The notes under the pieces are model-generated. The model did no database searches. It had not been told where the DNA came from and worked only from the letters and a program-made list of their open reading frames with translations. Made by a program: the position numbers and the translations under genes. DNA of 64,000 nucleotides from Candidatus Nitrosopelagicus sp. Its GTDB lineage: Archaea; Thermoproteota; Nitrososphaeria; Nitrososphaerales; Nitrosopumilaceae. The stretch lies in assembly GCA_028345195.1 (NCBI GenBank), contig JAOMCX010000002.1:62001-126000 (forward strand). The letters run 5' to 3'. Positions 45,414 to 53,947 of this stretch are shown here, one piece after another; position 1 is the stretch's first letter, and each line of letters begins with the position of its first letter.

Positions 45414-45824
45414 ATGGAAGATGATGAATTTGAGAAAATTCAGAAGAAACAATTAGAAGATTTAGTCAAACAACAAAATCTTAATAATATTTTAGATAAA
45501 ACGCCAGTGATGGAATTAACATCAGAAAATTTTAATCGAGAGATGGCAAATAATGATTTACTTTTGGTAGATTTTTGGGCAGAATGGTGTGGACCGTGTA
45601 AATCAATGCATCCAATATTTACCAGAATGGCAAAAAAATACAAGCGTGTTAGATTTGCAAGAGTGAATGTGGATAATGCACAAGACATTGCAAGTAAATA
45701 TGGAGTTCAATCAATTCCGACATTTATTATGTTCAAAAATGGGGAAATTGCAAATACAATGGTTGGAGCAGTAGGGGAACCAGGGATACATATGATTTGT
45801 AAAAAATTTGTAGATAATCAATAA
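45414..45824 (+). CDS. trx: Thioredoxin with N-terminal charged extension
   Basis: A 136-residue thioredoxin. The active site is FWAEWCGPCKSMHP, followed by VDNAQDIASKYGVQSIPTF and FKNGEIANTMVGAVGE. The first ~33 residues are a charged extension (EDDEFEKIQKKQLEDLV) absent from the second thioredoxin at 56473. It reduces disulfides in the cytoplasm. The 3' end overlaps aIF5B by seven bases. Confidence 0.9.
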   Translation: MEDDEFEKIQKKQLEDLVKQQNLNNILDKTPVMELTSENFNREMANNDLLLVDFWAEWCGPCKSMHPIFTRMAKKYKRVRFARVNVDNAQDIASKYGVQSIPTFIMFKNGEIANTMVGAVGEPGIHMICKKFVDNQ

Positions 45825-47599
45825 CCATAAACTGGATTGGTTTCTCTTTGTATACGAACAATTTCATTAAGTGTTTGTAGTTCTTCAGACGAAAGTTTAT
45901 GAGCATATTTTTTCAAGAGTTGTTTTGCTTCTGATGGAGATGGTAAAGTATAGAAAACATCTTCTTCATTTATCTGTCGTCCAATTGTAACATTTTGTAC
46001 CGAGCAGGCAACTTCTTCACCAGTTTTAACTTCTTTTACGGTTTTACCATCTGCCTCAAGAGAATGGATATTGCCAATTTTTTTACCAGTTTTATTTGTA
46101 AATGAAATTTTTTGCCGAAGTATACCAACATCCACACGTATACCAAATACAGCAGGATTGTTGTTACGAAAAGTATAACCTTTTAGAAAAGTAAATTTTG
46201 ATATCGGTGTGAATTCTTTAAAAATAGAGTTTTCTAGATCAGATTTGTCATCATCTACCCATTGAGAATAAGTATCAATTAGACTGTAGATTACTTTATC
46301 CTCAAATACTCGTATGTGACTTTCATCACATTCAATTTTTGCATCATCAAACACTTTTACATTAAATGCCAAGATAACTCCAAGGTGACGATCTTTGTCT
46401 TTGATAGCTTTTGCTTGCATTACATCTCTACGTGTAACAGGACCGATGTCTGCTTTTGCTATAGGAATTTGTTGTCTTCGAAGCATTTCAGTAATTGCTT
46501 CCAATGAACCAATTGTATCACATTTCAGAATCACTCCAGTTGTTTCAGTATCAATAAAAACAGATTCCATTTCAGATTCGAGTGTTTTTTTGAATTCTTC
46601 TGCAGATTCTTGATTTGGAGATGCATAAACAGTAGTTCCCGGAAGAACTCCTTCTAGATCAGGTGATGCAATTTTAATTCCTGCTGCTGCCTGTACTTCA
46701 TCTATTGGTTTGAATTTATCTCTTGGATCACGCATTTCGTCCAAGGCTTTTGGTAGTAAGAGAGCTTTTGGTTTTGTGATTATTACAGAATCTCTTTTTG
46801 CAACAACAATATTATCATCCTTCTTCAAATGGCCATCAATTAATATCATATTTGCAGTAGGACCTAATCCAACTTCATCATTTACTTCTAAAATAATTCC
46901 ACGTGTTTGTTTTTCTTCTTGTTCTAGTTTTTTACCTAAAAATTGTTGTGTTAAACCAACTAAAACTGCCAATAATTCAGGTATTCCAACACCAGATCTA
47001 GCACTTACAGGTACAATAGAGATCTCTTTTTTAAAATCTTGTACTCTGTAAAATGCTTCAGATTGATAACCCAATATTGATAATGCACCCACAACATTGT
47101 AGATCTGTTCATCGATGTTTGTCTGGATAGATGGAGGTTGTTTCTTTATTGCTTGAGATATGTATGCATCATCTGTTGTTTGCCAGCCAGATATCATATC
47201 GACCTTGTTTAATGCAACCACAAATGGAACTTTACGACTTTCAAGAATTTTCAAGCTTTCATTTGTTTGAGGTTGAAATCCTCGATTAATGTCAACAACC
47301 AAAATTGCAATATCGGCAGCAGAACCACCTCTAGCCCGGAGATTTGTGAATACTTCATGTCCAGGGGTATCAATTACTAAAAGTCCAGGAACTTTATTTT
47401 CTGCTTTTCCTAATTTTTCATAAAGTGAACCACATAATTTTTGAATAACTTCATCGGGTAAGAAACTCGCTCCAATATGTTGAGTTATGCCACCAGCTTC
47501 TCTACCTTGTACGCCAGTTCCACGAACTTTATCTAAAAGGGATGTTTTCCCTGAATCAACGTGACCTAATACAGCCACTATGGGTTGTCTTATACGCAA
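45818..47599 (-). CDS. infB: Translation initiation factor aIF5B
   Basis: A 593-residue GTPase that joins ribosomal subunits. G-motifs: GHVDSGKTSL, DTPGHEVF, NKVDMI and the switch I-like EAGGITQHIGA. Domains II to IV follow with IILEVNDEVGLGPTANMIL. No intein is seen in this copy. It is last in the L7Ae-S28e-L24e-Ndk-aIF5B operon, a well conserved archaeal set. Confidence 0.95.
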   Translation of the reverse strand: MRIRQPIVAVLGHVDSGKTSLLDKVRGTGVQGREAGGITQHIGASFLPDEVIQKLCGSLYEKLGKAENKVPGLLVIDTPGHEVFTNLRARGGSAADIAILVVDINRGFQPQTNESLKILESRKVPFVVALNKVDMISGWQTTDDAYISQAIKKQPPSIQTNIDEQIYNVVGALSILGYQSEAFYRVQDFKKEISIVPVSARSGVGIPELLAVLVGLTQQFLGKKLEQEEKQTRGIILEVNDEVGLGPTANMILIDGHLKKDDNIVVAKRDSVIITKPKALLLPKALDEMRDPRDKFKPIDEVQAAAGIKIASPDLEGVLPGTTVYASPNQESAEEFKKTLESEMESVFIDTETTGVILKCDTIGSLEAITEMLRRQQIPIAKADIGPVTRRDVMQAKAIKDKDRHLGVILAFNVKVFDDAKIECDESHIRVFEDKVIYSLIDTYSQWVDDDKSDLENSIFKEFTPISKFTFLKGYTFRNNNPAVFGIRVDVGILRQKISFTNKTGKKIGNIHSLEADGKTVKEVKTGEEVACSVQNVTIGRQINEEDVFYTLPSPSEAKQLLKKYAHKLSSEELQTLNEIVRIQRETNPVYGY

Positions 47600-47605
47600 T
47601 GTGAA

Positions 47606-48007
47606 TCACTTGAATACCACACTTACTTCTTTATCAAAGCTTTCTGTTGAATCAGATGCATGAATTATGTTTTCAGTGAAACCCAAACCAAAATCACCTC
47701 TAATTGAACCAGGTTCAGCTTCAAAGGATTTTGTTGCACCAACCATTTGTCTAGTTGTAGCAACTGCATTATTACCTTCTACAACTGTAACAACAACTGG
47801 GCCAGATGTCATATACTCTAACAGTTCACCAAAAAATGGTTTGTCTTTATGAACTGAATAGAACTCTGTTGCTAATTCTTTTGTAAATGTGAACATTTTT
47901 AATTTTAAGATGGTAAAGCCCCTTTTTTCAAATCTTGAAACTATTTCTCCAACTAATTTTCGTTGTACACCATCAGGTTTTACAATGAATAATGTTTGTT
48001 CAGACAA
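47606..48007 (-). CDS. ndk: Nucleoside diphosphate kinase
   Basis: A 133-residue enzyme that balances nucleoside triphosphates. The catalytic His lies in ENIIHASDSTESFDKE; N-terminal TLFIVKPDGVQRKLVGEIV and RGDFG are also typical. Located within the ribosomal operon between L24e and aIF5B. Confidence 0.95.
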   Translation of the reverse strand: MSEQTLFIVKPDGVQRKLVGEIVSRFEKRGFTILKLKMFTFTKELATEFYSVHKDKPFFGELLEYMTSGPVVVTVVEGNNAVATTRQMVGATKSFEAEPGSIRGDFGLGFTENIIHASDSTESFDKEVSVVFK

Positions 48008-48008
48008 T

Positions 48009-48212
48009 TTACTTCTTAACTTTAATTCCGCCTTTAACGAATTTTTTAGTCCATTTGAATTTTCTAGGATCCCGTTTTAGATCAATTGCGTTTTTTTTAC
48101 ATTTTGCAGAACAGAACCATCTTACAGTTCCATCATTTTTTACATTCATTGTTCCAGTACCTTTTGCTACAGGACGGTCACAAAAACTGCAAGGTTTTAC
48201 TAATAGACTCAT
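48009..48212 (-). CDS. rpl24e: Ribosomal protein L24e
   Basis: A 67-residue zinc-binding ribosomal protein with CSFCDRPVAKGTGTM and WFCSAKCKKNAIDLKRDPRKF, the four Cys and basic C-terminus typical of the family. ATG start at 48212; ndk begins one base after its stop codon. Confidence 0.93.
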   Translation of the reverse strand: MSLLVKPCSFCDRPVAKGTGTMNVKNDGTVRWFCSAKCKKNAIDLKRDPRKFKWTKKFVKGGIKVKK

Positions 48213-48221
48213 AATTTATCA

Positions 48222-48446
48222 CTAATGTAATTTCTTTGCCTCACGTTCTGTTTCACGTAGAATGAGAACTTCTCCAACTCTAGGAGAACCTTTTACATTT
48301 CTAGTGAGAACACGGCCTTTGTCTTTACCTTCACGAACTTTAACTCTAACTTGAATAACTTCTCCTGCAATACCAGTTCTTCCAACAATTTGAATAATAT
48401 CTGCAGGACTTAATTGATCAGATTCTGATTCTTTTTGCTGACTCAT
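48222..48446 (-). CDS. rps28e: Ribosomal protein S28e
   Basis: A 74-residue small-subunit protein. Conserved segments are [19 protein letters not shown] and [21 protein letters not shown]. The ATG overlaps the L7Ae stop (ATGA), so they are translated together. Confidence 0.94.
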   Translation of the reverse strand: MSQQKESESDQLSPADIIQIVGRTGIAGEVIQVRVKVREGKDKGRVLTRNVKGSPRVGEVLILRETEREAKKLH

Positions 48447-48829
48447 TCTTCAGTCGAGCCACCTTTCAATTTAGCTAGTGATGCAACTACTTCATCAACA
48501 ATATGTGATGCATCTCCTGAATCTAATATAGCAGCGGCAGCTGATGTGACATCAATTCCAAGAGCCTTTCCTAGTTCTTGTTTACTTGGAACAAATGCAT
48601 AAGCTGCTTTTTGTTCTTCACAGATTAGTGGAAGATGGGCTACAACCTCTGGAGGTTCTACATCTTCTGCAATAATGATTAATTTGCTAATTCCACGTTC
48701 AATGGCTTTTGTTGCCTCATTTGTACCTCTAACAACTTTGCCAGATGTGGCAGATACTCTTAGTGCTTCAAGGATCGGACTAACAAGTTCTTCTGGTGTT
48801 TCAGTTTTTACGTAATACGGTTTAGCCAT
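48443..48829 (-). CDS. rpl7ae: Ribosomal protein L7Ae (K-turn binding)
   Basis: A 128-residue K-turn RNA-binding protein, also a subunit of archaeal box C/D and RNase P complexes. The RNA-binding segment is [34 protein letters not shown], and the later [19 protein letters not shown] is typical. I use the ATG at 48829 (MAKPYYV); an upstream ATG adds three residues. A TATA-like box 27 bases from 48829 supports this start. Confidence 0.94.
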   Translation of the reverse strand: MAKPYYVKTETPEELVSPILEALRVSATSGKVVRGTNEATKAIERGISKLIIIAEDVEPPEVVAHLPLICEEQKAAYAFVPSKQELGKALGIDVTSAAAAILDSGDASHIVDEVVASLAKLKGGSTEE

Positions 48830-48851
48830 TATGTGCATGCTCCAAAATGGT

Positions 48852-48861
48852 CTTAAATATG
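48852..48861 (-). promoter_or_regulatory. TATA-like box for the L7Ae operon
   Basis: On the minus strand CATATTTAAG lies about 27 bases upstream of the L7Ae ATG at 48829. It is the likely box A for the L7Ae-S28e-L24e-Ndk-aIF5B transcript, which would then be leaderless. Confidence 0.5.
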
Positions 48862-48864
48862 TTA

Positions 48865-50208
48865 TCAGGAGAGAATTGATTTAGTTTTTTCAACAAAATT
48901 AGAGATTAATGAATCAAGATTTTGTTGAGAGTTTGATTCTCCATAAATTCTGATAATTGGTTCTGTTCCACTGGGTCTAATCATGACCCAATTGTTTTCA
49001 TCCACTTGGATTTTGATTCCATCAGAGGTATTTGAATCAGGGAATTCTCTCAAAAGTTCTGAAATAACAGTTTTTGATTGTTCTAAAGAACAATCTATCT
49101 TTGTTTTAGTGGTAAAACTAGGTGGAAGATTTTTGATATTTTGACTAAGATTTGATTCTGATTTGGACAATAGATCTAACATTAATGCTAAAGTCATAGC
49201 ACCGTCTCGTACATGATTATGCTTTCCAAACATGAATCCTCCATTTTCTTCATAACCAATTAACGCATCATCAGTTACCATTCTTCTAGAAACTTCTACA
49301 CTACCCACTTTTGTTCGTACTACATGAGAATTACTCTTTTCAACAATAGTTTCAATAATGTTACCAGAGTTTAGACAAGTCACTACTTGTGATTTTGGGT
49401 ATTGTTGAAGTAGATAATCACAAAGAAGTAAAGCTGAGCTATCACCTGTTAAGATTTTTCCAGTTTCATCACAGAAAATACTCCTATCGCCATCACCATC
49501 AAATGCAATTCCAAAATTTGAATTTGTATCAGTAACTAAACTAGATAATTCGCCAAGATTTTGAGGAGTAGGTTCCGAACCACGACCTGGAAAATCACCG
49601 TCAATATTTTCATTTATAGTATAAACATCACATCCTAATTTTTCACATAATTGTTTAGCAGTGACAGATTGTGCACCATTTCCAAGATCCAGACAAACTT
49701 TGAATTTTTTTGTATTGATTGAATTAACATCCACTAGAGAAATTATTCCATCGATATATGTGGAAATGACATTTTTTTCTTCAAATGATTTGCCAAATGT
49801 ATTAGTTTTAATCCAATTTTTTTCATCAAAAATTTGCTCTATTTTTCGTTCATCCTCACGAGAGATTTCAACACCGTCAAATGCAACAGGTTTGATTCCA
49901 TTATATTTTGCAGGATTGTGTGATGCAGTAATCATCAATCCACCATCATATCCTAATTTTTTTGTCGCATATTCTAAGCAAGGAGTAGGCACAAGTCCAG
50001 CCATATAGCAATCTAAACCTGAATAATTTAATGCCGAAGAAACAATTTTTGCAACAATTGGACTAGAATGTCTTCCATCATACCCTACCAGAATTTTTCC
50101 TTTTTTGAAATATGCAGCCAGTGACATAACAAGATCATTAACAAACTCCAGTGTGAAGTCTTCAGAGAAAACACCACGAACCCCATTTGTACCAAACAAT
50201 TTTTTCAT
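48865..50208 (-). CDS. glmM: Phosphoglucosamine mutase / phosphomannomutase
   Basis: A 447-residue phosphohexomutase. The phosphoserine loop is MITASHNPAKYNGIK, metal loop FDGDGDRSIFC, sugar loop GYEENGGFMFG and phosphate loop RPSGTEPIIRIYGES. It makes GlcN-1-P or interconverts mannose or glucose phosphates for glycan synthesis; the exact sugar cannot be told from these motifs. Start ATG at 50208. Confidence 0.92.
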   Translation of the reverse strand: MKKLFGTNGVRGVFSEDFTLEFVNDLVMSLAAYFKKGKILVGYDGRHSSPIVAKIVSSALNYSGLDCYMAGLVPTPCLEYATKKLGYDGGLMITASHNPAKYNGIKPVAFDGVEISREDERKIEQIFDEKNWIKTNTFGKSFEEKNVISTYIDGIISLVDVNSINTKKFKVCLDLGNGAQSVTAKQLCEKLGCDVYTINENIDGDFPGRGSEPTPQNLGELSSLVTDTNSNFGIAFDGDGDRSIFCDETGKILTGDSSALLLCDYLLQQYPKSQVVTCLNSGNIIETIVEKSNSHVVRTKVGSVEVSRRMVTDDALIGYEENGGFMFGKHNHVRDGAMTLALMLDLLSKSESNLSQNIKNLPPSFTTKTKIDCSLEQSKTVISELLREFPDSNTSDGIKIQVDENNWVMIRPSGTEPIIRIYGESNSQQNLDSLISNFVEKTKSILS

Positions 50209-50255
50209 ATTCTCAATTCAATACCGATAAATTTGTCTGTTGTTGCACAATCCTT

Positions 50256-50340
50256 GCGGGTGTCGCCCAGCCTGGTCAAAGGCGCAGGGTTTAGGACCCT
50301 GTCTCTTAGGAGTTCGTGGGTTCGAATCCCACCACCCGCA
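50256..50340 (+). tRNA. tRNA-Leu (TAG)
   Basis: An 85-nt class II tRNA: acceptor GCGGGTG/CACCCGC, discriminator A, anticodon stem CAGGG/CCCTG with loop TTTAGGA (anticodon TAG), long variable arm TCTCTTAGGAG, T arm GGGTTCGAATCCC. No intron. An eight-T run follows at 50349-50356. Confidence 0.92.
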
Positions 50341-50348
50341 TTATTTGA

Positions 50349-50356
50349 TTTTTTTT
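50349..50356 (+). terminator. Oligo-T termination signal after tRNA-Leu
   Basis: Eight consecutive T on the coding strand, nine bases downstream of the tRNA 3' end; archaeal RNA polymerase often stops in T-runs without a hairpin. Confidence 0.4.
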
Positions 50357-50392
50357 ACAAGATACCTTAAGCATATATGAGATTAAACAGAA

Positions 50393-51244
50393 ATGTCGGC
50401 ATTGAAAAAAACATTAATCGGAATCACAGTTGTAGGAAAAGATAAAGAAGGAATTGTAGCTAATTTCACAAATTTTGTTTTTGAGCGAAAGGGTAACTTA
50501 GAGAGAGTTAATCAAAATGTCATCAAAGGTCTTTTTGGAATGTATTTGGAAGCATCATTCGGAAAAAAGATGGATATTAAGAGATTTGATTCTGATTTAG
50601 AAAAACTAGGTAAACAATTACACATGGAAGTTAATACACACCATGAATCAAATTTACAAAAAAATATTGCAGTCTTTGTTACAAAGGAACCACATTGTCT
50701 TCAAACATTAATTCGTGCACAAACAAAAAAAGAACTCAAAGGAAAGATTGCCGTAGTAATAGGTACAGAAAATACTCTTTCAGGAATGGCCAAAAAAGCA
50801 AAGTTACCGTTTGTATTAATTAATGAAAAAAGTCAAGATAAAGCTGAAGCTAAAATTATTCAAGTTTGTAAAAAATACGATATTGATTTGATCGCATTGG
50901 CAAGATATATGAGAATATTAACGCCAAATTTTGTTTGGAGATATCCAAATAGAATAATTAACATTCATCCATCATTACTACCAGCATTTCCAGGAGCTAT
51001 GGCTTACGCACAAGCTTTTGAAAGAGGAACCAAAATTATTGGAGTGACATCACATTATGTTACAGAGAATCTTGATCAAGGACCAATAATTTTCCAAGAT
51101 TCATTTGATGTTAAACCTGAACATACATTGGAATCAATAAAACGTGCAGGACAAAAACTTGAAGCAGAGGTTTTGTTAAAGGCAGTAAGAATGCATCTAG
51201 CAGACAAATTAGAAGTTAGATGGAGAAAAGTACATACAAAGTGA
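50393..51244 (+). CDS. purU: Formyltetrahydrofolate deformylase (PurU-like)
   Basis: A 283-residue protein with an N-terminal ACT domain (TLIGITVVGKDKEGIVANFT) and a C-terminal formyltransferase-type domain: NIHPSLLPAFPGAMAYAQAF, HYVTENLDQGPIIFQD. It would release formate from 10-formyl-tetrahydrofolate, possibly for purine synthesis; the ACT domain may sense an amino acid. The His and Asp of the active site are present. It starts about 50 bases after tRNA-Leu and is followed by a creatininase-family gene. Confidence 0.88.
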   Translation: MSALKKTLIGITVVGKDKEGIVANFTNFVFERKGNLERVNQNVIKGLFGMYLEASFGKKMDIKRFDSDLEKLGKQLHMEVNTHHESNLQKNIAVFVTKEPHCLQTLIRAQTKKELKGKIAVVIGTENTLSGMAKKAKLPFVLINEKSQDKAEAKIIQVCKKYDIDLIALARYMRILTPNFVWRYPNRIINIHPSLLPAFPGAMAYAQAFERGTKIIGVTSHYVTENLDQGPIIFQDSFDVKPEHTLESIKRAGQKLEAEVLLKAVRMHLADKLEVRWRKVHTK

Positions 51245-51248
51245 TTTG

Positions 51249-51941
51249 ATGATTATTCGTGATCAATTTGATCCTGATTTGAGAAAGCTAATCAAAAAAA
51301 AGAAACAGATTGCCATAATACCGATTGGCTCAATTGAACAACACGGCCCACATTTACCAATTTCAACAGATTCAGATATTGTAACAGAAATTTCATTACA
51401 ATTATCAAACAAGATAAATGGAGTTTTACTTCCTACAATCAATTATGGAATTTCGAATGAACATTTTCCATTCTTTAATCTGAGCATAAAAAAGTCTACA
51501 TTATCAAGAATTTTAGAAGATATTTGTGAGTCATTAATTAAAAATGGAATTTCCAGAATTCTAATAATTAATGGTCATTATGGAAATTTAGATTCCTTGA
51601 AAAGTTTTGAGAAAAAACAAAAGAATAATCGAAAGATCAAGGTTTTTTCATATTGGAAATATATGGACAGAGAGTTTGATCATGCAGGAAATGTAGAGAC
51701 TTCAATCATGCTAGCAATTTCAAAGAAGGTCAATATGAGAAAGGCAAAAAAAGGTTTTCAAACAGATGGAATGTCAAAAAAAGAAATTTCAAAAATTAAC
51801 AAATTGGCACAGAAATCATTTCCAAAAGTAACAGGAAATGGAGTTTGGGGCGATCCAACTAGATCATCAGCAACACTAGGAAGGAAAATCATTAAGGAAG
51901 TTGTGAATAATCTTGTAAAAGAGTCAAACTTGACTTACTGA
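51249..51941 (+). CDS. Creatininase-family amidohydrolase
   Basis: A 230-residue metal-dependent amidohydrolase. Metal-binding motifs are IEQHGPHLPISTDSDIV and INGHYGNLDSLKSFEKK. The chain resembles the small creatininase/FAPy deformylase family that in archaea opens cyclic amides, including flavin and F420 precursor ring products. The frame also opens at TTG 51246; the ATG at 51249 is chosen. It starts four bases after the stop of purU. Confidence 0.82.
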   Translation: MIIRDQFDPDLRKLIKKKKQIAIIPIGSIEQHGPHLPISTDSDIVTEISLQLSNKINGVLLPTINYGISNEHFPFFNLSIKKSTLSRILEDICESLIKNGISRILIINGHYGNLDSLKSFEKKQKNNRKIKVFSYWKYMDREFDHAGNVETSIMLAISKKVNMRKAKKGFQTDGMSKKEISKINKLAQKSFPKVTGNGVWGDPTRSSATLGRKIIKEVVNNLVKESNLTY

Positions 51942-52010
51942 AATAAAACCAAAAATTCACCAGTGAACGTTTAATATACTCCTCATTATGGAAGTCAATA
52001 AGTGAAATAA

Positions 52011-52241
52011 ATGTCCGTAGATATGGCTGTAAAAGTACTCGATGAAAGTATCAACAAGAACGTACTGATAAAGCTAAAAGGTGGAAAAACCATCACAGGT
52101 TTACTTCAAGGATTTGATCAACACATGAACCTGCTACTAGACCAATCAGAAGAAATCCCTTCTGAAGGTGAATCAAAAAGTCTCGGATCCATTGTAGTTC
52201 GTGGAGATAATGTAGTTATGATATCTCCTCCAGCAGAATAG
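52011..52241 (+). CDS. lsm: Sm-like (LSm) RNA-binding protein
   Basis: A 76-residue LSm protein with Sm1 [37 protein letters not shown] and Sm2 [16 protein letters not shown]. It forms a heptameric ring on U-rich RNA. It is followed 10 bases later by L37e, the usual archaeal arrangement. Confidence 0.95.
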   Translation: MSVDMAVKVLDESINKNVLIKLKGGKTITGLLQGFDQHMNLLLDQSEEIPSEGESKSLGSIVVRGDNVVMISPPAE

Positions 52242-52251
52242 GTGTTCTCTA

Positions 52252-52428
52252 ATGACTAGAGGCACACCATCAATGGGAAAGCACAACAAATCTCATACTC
52301 ATATCAGATGTAGAAGATGTGGAAAAAACTCATTTCATAGACGTCTAGATAGATGTGCAAGTTGTGGACATCCAGATGCAAAAAGACGAAAATATAATTG
52401 GATTAAACGCACCATACCTGCATTATAA
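52252..52428 (+). CDS. rpl37e: Ribosomal protein L37e
   Basis: A 58-residue ribosomal protein, short enough to be missed. It reads [20 protein letters not shown], then [20 protein letters not shown], with the CxxC...CxxC zinc knuckle. Start ATG ten bases after lsm, stop TAA two bases before the next ATG. Confidence 0.94.
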   Translation: MTRGTPSMGKHNKSHTHIRCRRCGKNSFHRRLDRCASCGHPDAKRRKYNWIKRTIPAL

Positions 52429-52430
52429 TC

Positions 52431-53270
52431 ATGTTGAAACAATTTTTCAAATCAAAGAATAAATTACAAACACCATCTATCGGTTCAAACTCACAAATTG
52501 TAAGTCAATTGCATGCATTAGAAATTGAAAAAGATATTCTAACGAAAACAATTGCTAGATTGTATCAAAATGAGACGGATTTAACAAAAATTCAAAAAGA
52601 TAGACTACTACTAAAATATCAACATCAGCTAGGCGTAGTTATCACCAGAATTGAAAAGCTGGAAAATGCAAGTAAACATCCAGATTTGGGGCCATTAGGC
52701 GATGGTTTGATTACATTAATGGATCAAAAATTATCACAGCTTGATCAAAGATTATACGAATTAACATCAAAGATACAAGTTGCACAAACAGAAAATGATG
52801 CTCATAATAAGAAAAAGAATAAAAAAATAAATGAAACAGAAGTAAAATCAAAACCAATCTTTGAAAAACCAATTGAAGAATATGCTAACAAAAGATCAGA
52901 TAAATTTGAAATTACAACTTTAACATCACTACCAAAATTAGATCCAGTGAAACAATCAAAATACGATGAAATGTTATCACAGCTAAGTAGTGATGTCATA
53001 ACACCACCACCAATGAAACCAAAAATCTATGAAGAACAAAAAACAGAGGTAATTGAAATTAAAGAACAGAACATAATACCAGTAATTGAAAATAAACCTG
53101 AACCAATTGTTCAACAAATTCCAGAACCAGTTATGCAACAAGTAACAAAACCAATTGTAGAATTACCAGAAGAAGAAGATTTGGATGATGATGACGATGA
53201 TGATCTAAACAAAATTAAAACAAAGATCATGGAAACTATGTCAAAAATCGAACAAGCAGAGGTTGATTAA
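52431..53270 (+). CDS. Coiled-coil protein with acidic tail, unknown
   Basis: A 279-residue protein. Residues ~28-125 are a long helical coiled coil (SQLHALEIEKDILTKTIARL, KLSQLDQRLYELTSKIQVAQ). The middle is Lys-rich, then a Pro/Gln/Val-rich stretch with VIENKPEPIVQQIPEPVMQQ repeats, and the tail is very acidic (EEEDLDDDDDDDL) followed by a last helix. No catalytic motif. Operon position between L37e and rpiA is odd. Function unknown; its stop shares one base with the rpiA ATG. Confidence 0.65.
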   Translation: MLKQFFKSKNKLQTPSIGSNSQIVSQLHALEIEKDILTKTIARLYQNETDLTKIQKDRLLLKYQHQLGVVITRIEKLENASKHPDLGPLGDGLITLMDQKLSQLDQRLYELTSKIQVAQTENDAHNKKKNKKINETEVKSKPIFEKPIEEYANKRSDKFEITTLTSLPKLDPVKQSKYDEMLSQLSSDVITPPPMKPKIYEEQKTEVIEIKEQNIIPVIENKPEPIVQQIPEPVMQQVTKPIVELPEEEDLDDDDDDDLNKIKTKIMETMSKIEQAEVD

Positions 53271-53947
53271 TGACATTTGATGGTGCCATCAAGGCATTAT
53301 CTTTAGATGCTTTAAAAAATGTAAAAGATGGACATGTTATAGGTTTAGGAAGTGGACGTGCTGCAACTGCATTAGTTAAATCATTATCAAAATATATCAA
53401 AACAAAAAAAATTTCTGTTAAATGTGTACCAACATCGATGCAAATAAAATTAATTGCAGAAAAAGGTGGGTTACAATTAATCGAACCAGATCAAATTGAT
53501 AAAATTGATTTGGTATTTGATGGTGCAGATCAAATTGATAAAAATAAATTTTTGATAAAAGGTGGAGGCGGTGCACTGTTGAAAGAAAACATACTGATTA
53601 GTGCTGCAAAAAAAGTTATCATCATGGCAGATAGTTCAAAATTTGTCAAAGATTTTAACAGAACAGTTCCAGTTGAAGTCCAACCTTTAGCAAGACAGAT
53701 TGTTTGGAAAAAAATTGAGAATATAGGTGGAAAACCAGAATTAAGAATACTTGATAGAGGATACCCGTTTGTTACTGAAAATGCAAATATTATACTAGAT
53801 TGTGATTTTGGAGTAATCAAGAGTCCAAAAATATTGCAACAGAAAATAATCAACGTCCCAGGAGTAATAGAAGCAGGTATTTTTACAAGGAAGCCAGATA
53901 TAATTTACAAAGCAAAAGCAAATGGTAAATTTGAAATTTTAACTTAA
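53270..53947 (+). CDS. rpiA: Ribose-5-phosphate isomerase A
   Basis: A 225-residue isomerase between ribose-5-P and ribulose-5-P. Signatures are GLGSGRAATALVKSL, FDGADQIDKNKFLIKGGGGALLKE (catalytic Asp and Lys) and ADSSKFV. It serves the same pathway as the transketolase-epimerase operon at 29364-32655, some 20 kb away. The ATG overlaps the previous stop (TAATG), and the 3' end overlaps the dihydroorotase by nine bases. Confidence 0.95.
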   Translation: MTFDGAIKALSLDALKNVKDGHVIGLGSGRAATALVKSLSKYIKTKKISVKCVPTSMQIKLIAEKGGLQLIEPDQIDKIDLVFDGADQIDKNKFLIKGGGGALLKENILISAAKKVIIMADSSKFVKDFNRTVPVEVQPLARQIVWKKIENIGGKPELRILDRGYPFVTENANIILDCDFGVIKSPKILQQKIINVPGVIEAGIFTRKPDIIYKAKANGKFEILT

